DNA of 64,000 bases, from positions 50,512 to 114,511 of the forward strand of contig NZ_NPBJ01000005.1 of assembly GCF_002272075.1 (NCBI RefSeq), read 5' to 3'. Positions within the stretch are counted from its first letter, which is position 1. Every line of letters starts with the position of its first letter. Position numbers and translations under genes: made by a program. The stretch comes from Terribacillus saccharophilus. Lineage in GTDB: Bacteria > Bacillota > Bacilli > Bacillales > Amphibacillaceae. Shown here one piece after another: positions 61,069 to 64,000 of this stretch. Under the pieces are notes generated by a model. The model was not told the origin of the DNA. It was given only the letters and a program-made list of their open reading frames with translations, and ran no database searches.

Positions 61069-62066
61069 GCCCCTGGCACCTCCCGGTTGAAATGGGCATA
61101 GGCAAGATGTGTCACAACCCGACCGCGAGGTGTTCGTTGTATGAAACCAATCTGCAGCAAATACGGTTCATATACATCCTCAATCGTCTGGGATTCTTCT
61201 CCGATTGTCGCACTGATTGTATCAAGTCCGACCGGACCTCCTCGGAATTGGTCCATGATAGTAGTCAGCAGCTTATGATCGATATGATCAAGGCCTTTTT
61301 CATCTACTTGCAGCTGATTAAGTGCCGCATGAGTTGTCTCCTGCGTAATGTAGTCTTCCCCTCTGACCTGGGATATATCGCGTACCCGTTTAAGGAGCCT
61401 ATTGGCAATACGGGGTGTTCCCCTCGAACGTAATGCTACCTCGTTTGCAGCAGAAGGTTCAATCTCGACATCGAAAATGACTGCTGTCCGCTCGACGATG
61501 CTGGCCAAATCTTCTGTATTATAAAATTCAAGGCGACTCAGCACACCAAAACGGTCTCTTAGAGGCGCAGATAGCAATCCAGCTCTCGTTGTTGCGCCAA
61601 CCAATGTGAATGGCGGCAAATCAAGACGGACGCTGCGTGCGCTAGGGCCGGTTCCAATGACAATGTCCAGAAAGAAATCTTCCATAGCTGGATATAGTAT
61701 CTCTTCAACAGCTCTTGGCAATCGATGAATTTCATCGATGAACAACACATCGCCTGCTTCCAGAGAGCTTAAAATCGCTGCCAAATCCCCTGCTTTTTCA
61801 ATTGCGGGTCCGCTCGTTGCCCGGAATGATACACCCATTTCATTGGCAATGATCGATGCCATTGTTGTTTTTCCTAGTCCTGGTGGTCCGTAAAGCAAAA
61901 CATGGTCAAGCGGCTCATCACGCATCTTTGCTGCCTCTATGAAGATAGCCAGATTTTCCTTTGCTTTATGCTGGCCGATGTACTGCTTTAAGGTGGACGG
62001 GCGCAGACTGAGCTCGATCACTTCGTCTTCCTGTTTCAATTCGTTCGTAATCATGCGATCTTCCAT
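61065..62066 (-). CDS. ruvB: Holliday junction helicase RuvB
   Basis: 333 residues. Walker [10 protein letters not shown], Walker B FIDEIHRL, sensor GATTRAG and the C-terminal winged helix ([14 protein letters not shown]) are intact. RuvB hexamers drive branch migration with RuvA. It follows ruvA by 12 bases. Confidence 0.98.
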   Translation of the reverse strand: MEDRMITNELKQEDEVIELSLRPSTLKQYIGQHKAKENLAIFIEAAKMRDEPLDHVLLYGPPGLGKTTMASIIANEMGVSFRATSGPAIEKAGDLAAILSSLEAGDVLFIDEIHRLPRAVEEILYPAMEDFFLDIVIGTGPSARSVRLDLPPFTLVGATTRAGLLSAPLRDRFGVLSRLEFYNTEDLASIVERTAVIFDVEIEPSAANEVALRSRGTPRIANRLLKRVRDISQVRGEDYITQETTHAALNQLQVDEKGLDHIDHKLLTTIMDQFRGGPVGLDTISATIGEESQTIEDVYEPYLLQIGFIQRTPRGRVVTHLAYAHFNREVPGA

Positions 62067-62078
62067 CTTCGCACTCCT

Positions 62079-62693
62079 TTATTTCTTTTGACTTAATAAA
62101 GCCAAGCCTTTCTTGATTAGGTGATCAGCACTGTCACTGTCTTCTTTTTTCAGCTGAGGCAAGACAGCTTTGATTTCCCGCTCCTGATATCCTAGAGCCC
62201 GCATTGCATCTTCTGCATCTGCTAATGCAAGACGTTTCTTAGAAGTGTTGCTTTCTGTTCCTGCAGATGCTTCGATTGCAGTAAGCGATACCATATAAAC
62301 GAGCTTACCTTTCAAATCGAGCACCATTTGACGAGCCGTCTTCTTCCCAACACCCTGGAAGCTTGTCAGGAACTTATCATCTTCCCGCTCGATTGCTGCG
62401 ACAAATTCCTCGACGTTGACACCTGCTAGGATCTGCAAGGCGTTTTTCGGCCCGATACCTGAAACCCCTAGCAGTTTTTGGAACAAAAACTTGTCCTCTG
62501 TATTTTTAAACCCGAACAAAGTCTGGGCATCTTCCCTAACATAATGATATGTATGGACAAGCGCCTCCTTGCCTTCTTCCATTTGGAATTGGAAAGGATT
62601 CGGGCAAATGATTTCATAACCTACACCATGTGCCTCTACAAGCACTGCTTCTTCTGTAATTCCAGTAATCTTGCCTTTAACATACGCTATCAT
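62079..62693 (-). CDS. ruvA: Holliday junction recognition protein RuvA
   Basis: 204 residues. OB-fold start MIAYVKGKI, two helix-hairpin-helix motifs (GVSGIGPKNALQI, GVGKKTARQMVLDL) and a C-terminal RuvB-binding domain (DAMRALGYQEREIK). RuvA binds the four-way junction. First gene of the ruvA-ruvB-DUF2905-queA-tgt-yajC run; the bofC terminator precedes it. Confidence 0.97.
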   Translation of the reverse strand: MIAYVKGKITGITEEAVLVEAHGVGYEIICPNPFQFQMEEGKEALVHTYHYVREDAQTLFGFKNTEDKFLFQKLLGVSGIGPKNALQILAGVNVEEFVAAIEREDDKFLTSFQGVGKKTARQMVLDLKGKLVYMVSLTAIEASAGTESNTSKKRLALADAEDAMRALGYQEREIKAVLPQLKKEDSDSADHLIKKGLALLSQKK

Positions 62694-62784
62694 GCTGTTT
62701 CTCTCCTACCTGAATCAATAACTTCCTTCTATCTATTTTACCACACAAGCGTATGTTCGTATAAGGTAAAAGGTGAAAAACAGG

Positions 62785-62822
62785 AAAAGGACCTCCCTCT
62801 CCTGAGGAACGATCCTTTTTAG
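62785..62822 (-). terminator. Terminator of bofC
   Basis: On the minus strand AAAAGGATC...CCTC pairs with GGGAGGTCCTTTT, starting at the bofC stop. Confidence 0.75.
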
Positions 62823-63304
62823 CTTGGCAGCGGTGCTACATCGTTTTTGGAGCGGAGCGCTTCAAGGACATCTTCATAAACTTCTCTTGATTGGATCTTG
62901 ATCCCTTCTTCGAGCTCTTCCGCTTGATGACTTTCCAACTTGCCTTTATTTATCTGATAGAACGATTGGATTGCCTGCTGATCTATTGGACGACCTTCGA
63001 ATATGGTCAGCTTCCCTTTGTAAATACCGAAATAGCCATTCTTCTTTAACGAGGGTGAAATATCCATTACTTCCTGTTTGAATACAACCAAACCTTCTTT
63101 CTGGGAAACAAGCTGCCAATCATGATAGGTTGACCAGAAATCTTCCATTGCATAGATTTTCTCTTGATGGGTTACTTCTGTCTGCTTGCCATCAATATAT
63201 TGACGTTGCAGTACGACCTTCACTTCTACTGGATCCGCAGCTTCCGCTGTTATACTTGGAACTACTAAAAGGAAAAGCAAACAAAAGCCTAAGAAACGCC
63301 TCAT
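62819..63304 (-). CDS. bofC: BofC, intercompartmental checkpoint protein for sigma-K activation
   Basis: 161 residues with a clear signal peptide (RRFLGFCLLFLLVVPSITAEA). The BofC pattern includes EEKIYAMEDFWSTYHDW-like sequence and KNGYFGIYKGKLTIFEGRP. In B. subtilis BofC, exported from the forespore, stops premature SpoIVB-dependent sigma-K processing. sigK is also in this window (22966). The gene sits upstream of ruvA as in B. subtilis. Confidence 0.9.
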   Translation of the reverse strand: MRRFLGFCLLFLLVVPSITAEAADPVEVKVVLQRQYIDGKQTEVTHQEKIYAMEDFWSTYHDWQLVSQKEGLVVFKQEVMDISPSLKKNGYFGIYKGKLTIFEGRPIDQQAIQSFYQINKGKLESHQAEELEEGIKIQSREVYEDVLEALRSKNDVAPLPS

Positions 63305-63469
63305 GATCTTCCACCCCTATTCCGTTGCTTTTGCCTTCATTTTTTCCTGTTAGCGCTTCTTTATCCGTTTTTTTTTGAAAAAATATTGATTTGACCGACA
63401 CTTTTTTGGTTTTCTTTTCGATTATATGTGGTAAAGGATTAGAAAGTTGAAAACAAAGGCGGGATAATA

Positions 63470-63679
63470 GTGAGAAACACTACGCAGCAAAAGTACCTCC
63501 ACTACGTGGAAGCGAAAAGCGAAGCAAACATGGCGAACGTTTTCTCAGAAGAAAGAGCAACCTTGATACTTAGAGATCACATTCAGCACGCCGGTTTGTC
63601 CAAAGCAGAAGTACTTGCTATGGAAGATAAGTATCGCCAGGATATGCACCGCATTTTCGAAGAGCATGGTATATTATAA
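63470..63679 (+). CDS. Small hypothetical protein, 69 residues
   Basis: A GTG at 63470 with AAAGGCGGG six bases upstream opens a 69-residue, hydrophilic, largely helical protein (KYLHYVEAKSEANMANVF, EERATLILRDHIQ). A stable bidirectional terminator follows. It is divergent from bofC and convergent with safA. I do not recognise it; no membrane segment or Cys motif is present. Confidence 0.65.
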   Translation: MRNTTQQKYLHYVEAKSEANMANVFSEERATLILRDHIQHAGLSKAEVLAMEDKYRQDMHRIFEEHGIL

Positions 63680-63682
63680 ATG

Positions 63683-63716
63683 AAAGCCCCTTCAACGGAA
63701 AAAGGGGCTTTTTTTG
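63683..63716. terminator. Bidirectional terminator before the safA-like gene end
   Basis: AAGCCCCTT / AAGGGGCTT around CAACGGAAA-type loop, with T-run on the plus side. Confidence 0.85.
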
Positions 63717-63718
63717 TT

Positions 63719-64000
63719 TCACTTATTTTCTTGTTCATCTCCCGGCAGATCTTGTGCAGGTGAAGGCTCATAGAAATCGGCAAGCGGCTGTTGCACGCCG
63801 TAAGGATCTCTATATTCCGGCAGTGCTTGCGTAAATTCTGGTGCCGCTGGGAAAGGAATGTCTGGACCGCAACAAGAGCGCATCGTCGTAGGCGGGTAGG
63901 AATAAGGCGCTGCTTGATTTTGAGGGTTAAAAGGTACGTCCCTTTGCTGGTTCGGCTGACCTGGCTGCATTCCTTGCGTTTGCTGACCTGGCTGGCTTCC
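63719..64000 (-). CDS. safA: C-terminal part of a SafA-like spore coat protein, cut by window edge
   Basis: 93 residues seen, open to the window edge. They are Pro/Gln/Gly-rich with repeated GQ-type stretches (QPGQPNQQ), a PYSYPPTTMRSCCGPDI segment with a Cys pair, and an acidic end. SafA has an N-terminal LysM domain and a low-complexity Pro/Gln-rich C-terminus, and organises the inner coat. Position next to bofC matches B. subtilis safA; the LysM domain lies outside, so this is context-based. Confidence 0.65.
   Translation of the reverse strand, partial: GSQPGQQTQGMQPGQPNQQRDVPFNPQNQAAPYSYPPTTMRSCCGPDIPFPAAPEFTQALPEYRDPYGVQQPLADFYEPSPAQDLPGDEQENK

Overview
The window is a chromosomal core segment of a low-GC, endospore-forming Bacillota in the family Bacillaceae. 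Sporulation genes (spoIIP, gpr, sda, sigK, rsfA, spoVB, bofC, safA), competence genes (comEA/EB/EC/ER, comN), two T-box leaders and a Firmicutes-type 6S RNA all point this way. Gene order follows the Bacillus subtilis hemW-lepA to safA neighbourhood in long blocks. A complete-looking Na+/H+ antiporter operon and moderate GC would suit a halotolerant genus such as Terribacillus, Virgibacillus or Halobacillus, but the genus cannot be fixed by eye. I see no phage, insertion sequence, CRISPR array, rRNA or tRNA.

Layout: 1-7.1 kb carries hemW (cut by the edge), lepA, yqxA, spoIIP, gpr, rpsT and holA. 7.06-7.33 kb is a gene-free stretch with several inverted repeats. 7.3-11.7 kb is the DNA-uptake locus. 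11.8-16.8 kb is the ribosome assembly/NAD/shikimate operon yqeG-yqeH-aroE-yhbY-nadD-yqeK-rsfS-yqeM. 17.0-17.4 kb is sda with DnaA boxes upstream. 17.5-22.9 kb is an mrp operon with no mrpB. 23-26 kb holds sigK, a 41-codon membrane peptide, yrhC, mtnN, yrrS and a small KTSC-like gene. 26-34.5 kb holds greA, udk, trmR, mltG, yrzB, ruvX, yrzL, T-box-controlled alaS and an AI-2E family permease. 34.5-42.6 kb holds recD2, a TPR protein, mnmA, cysteine desulfurase, cymR, rarA and rsfA. 42.6-46.5 kb holds 6S RNA and T-box-controlled hisS-aspS. 46.5-55.5 kb holds dtd, relA, apt, recJ, lapA, secDF and comN. 55.6-64 kb holds spoVB, a DUF421 gene, the ruvAB-queA-tgt-yajC operon, bofC and the 3' end of a safA-like gene.

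Functional themes: tRNA charging and modification (alaS, hisS, aspS, dtd, mnmA with its sulfur donor, trmR, tgt, queA), recombination and repair (ruvAB, ruvX, recD2, recJ, rarA), translation and ribosome biogenesis, stringent response and purine salvage (relA, apt), protein export (secDF, yajC), and sporulation timing from initiation checkpoint to coat.

I found no clear new multi-gene system. The best leads are small: the recJ Shine-Dalgarno buried in an intrinsic terminator, the missing mrpB, the structured gap upstream of holA, a pair of similar hairpins after lepA and mnmA, and several unannotated small proteins.
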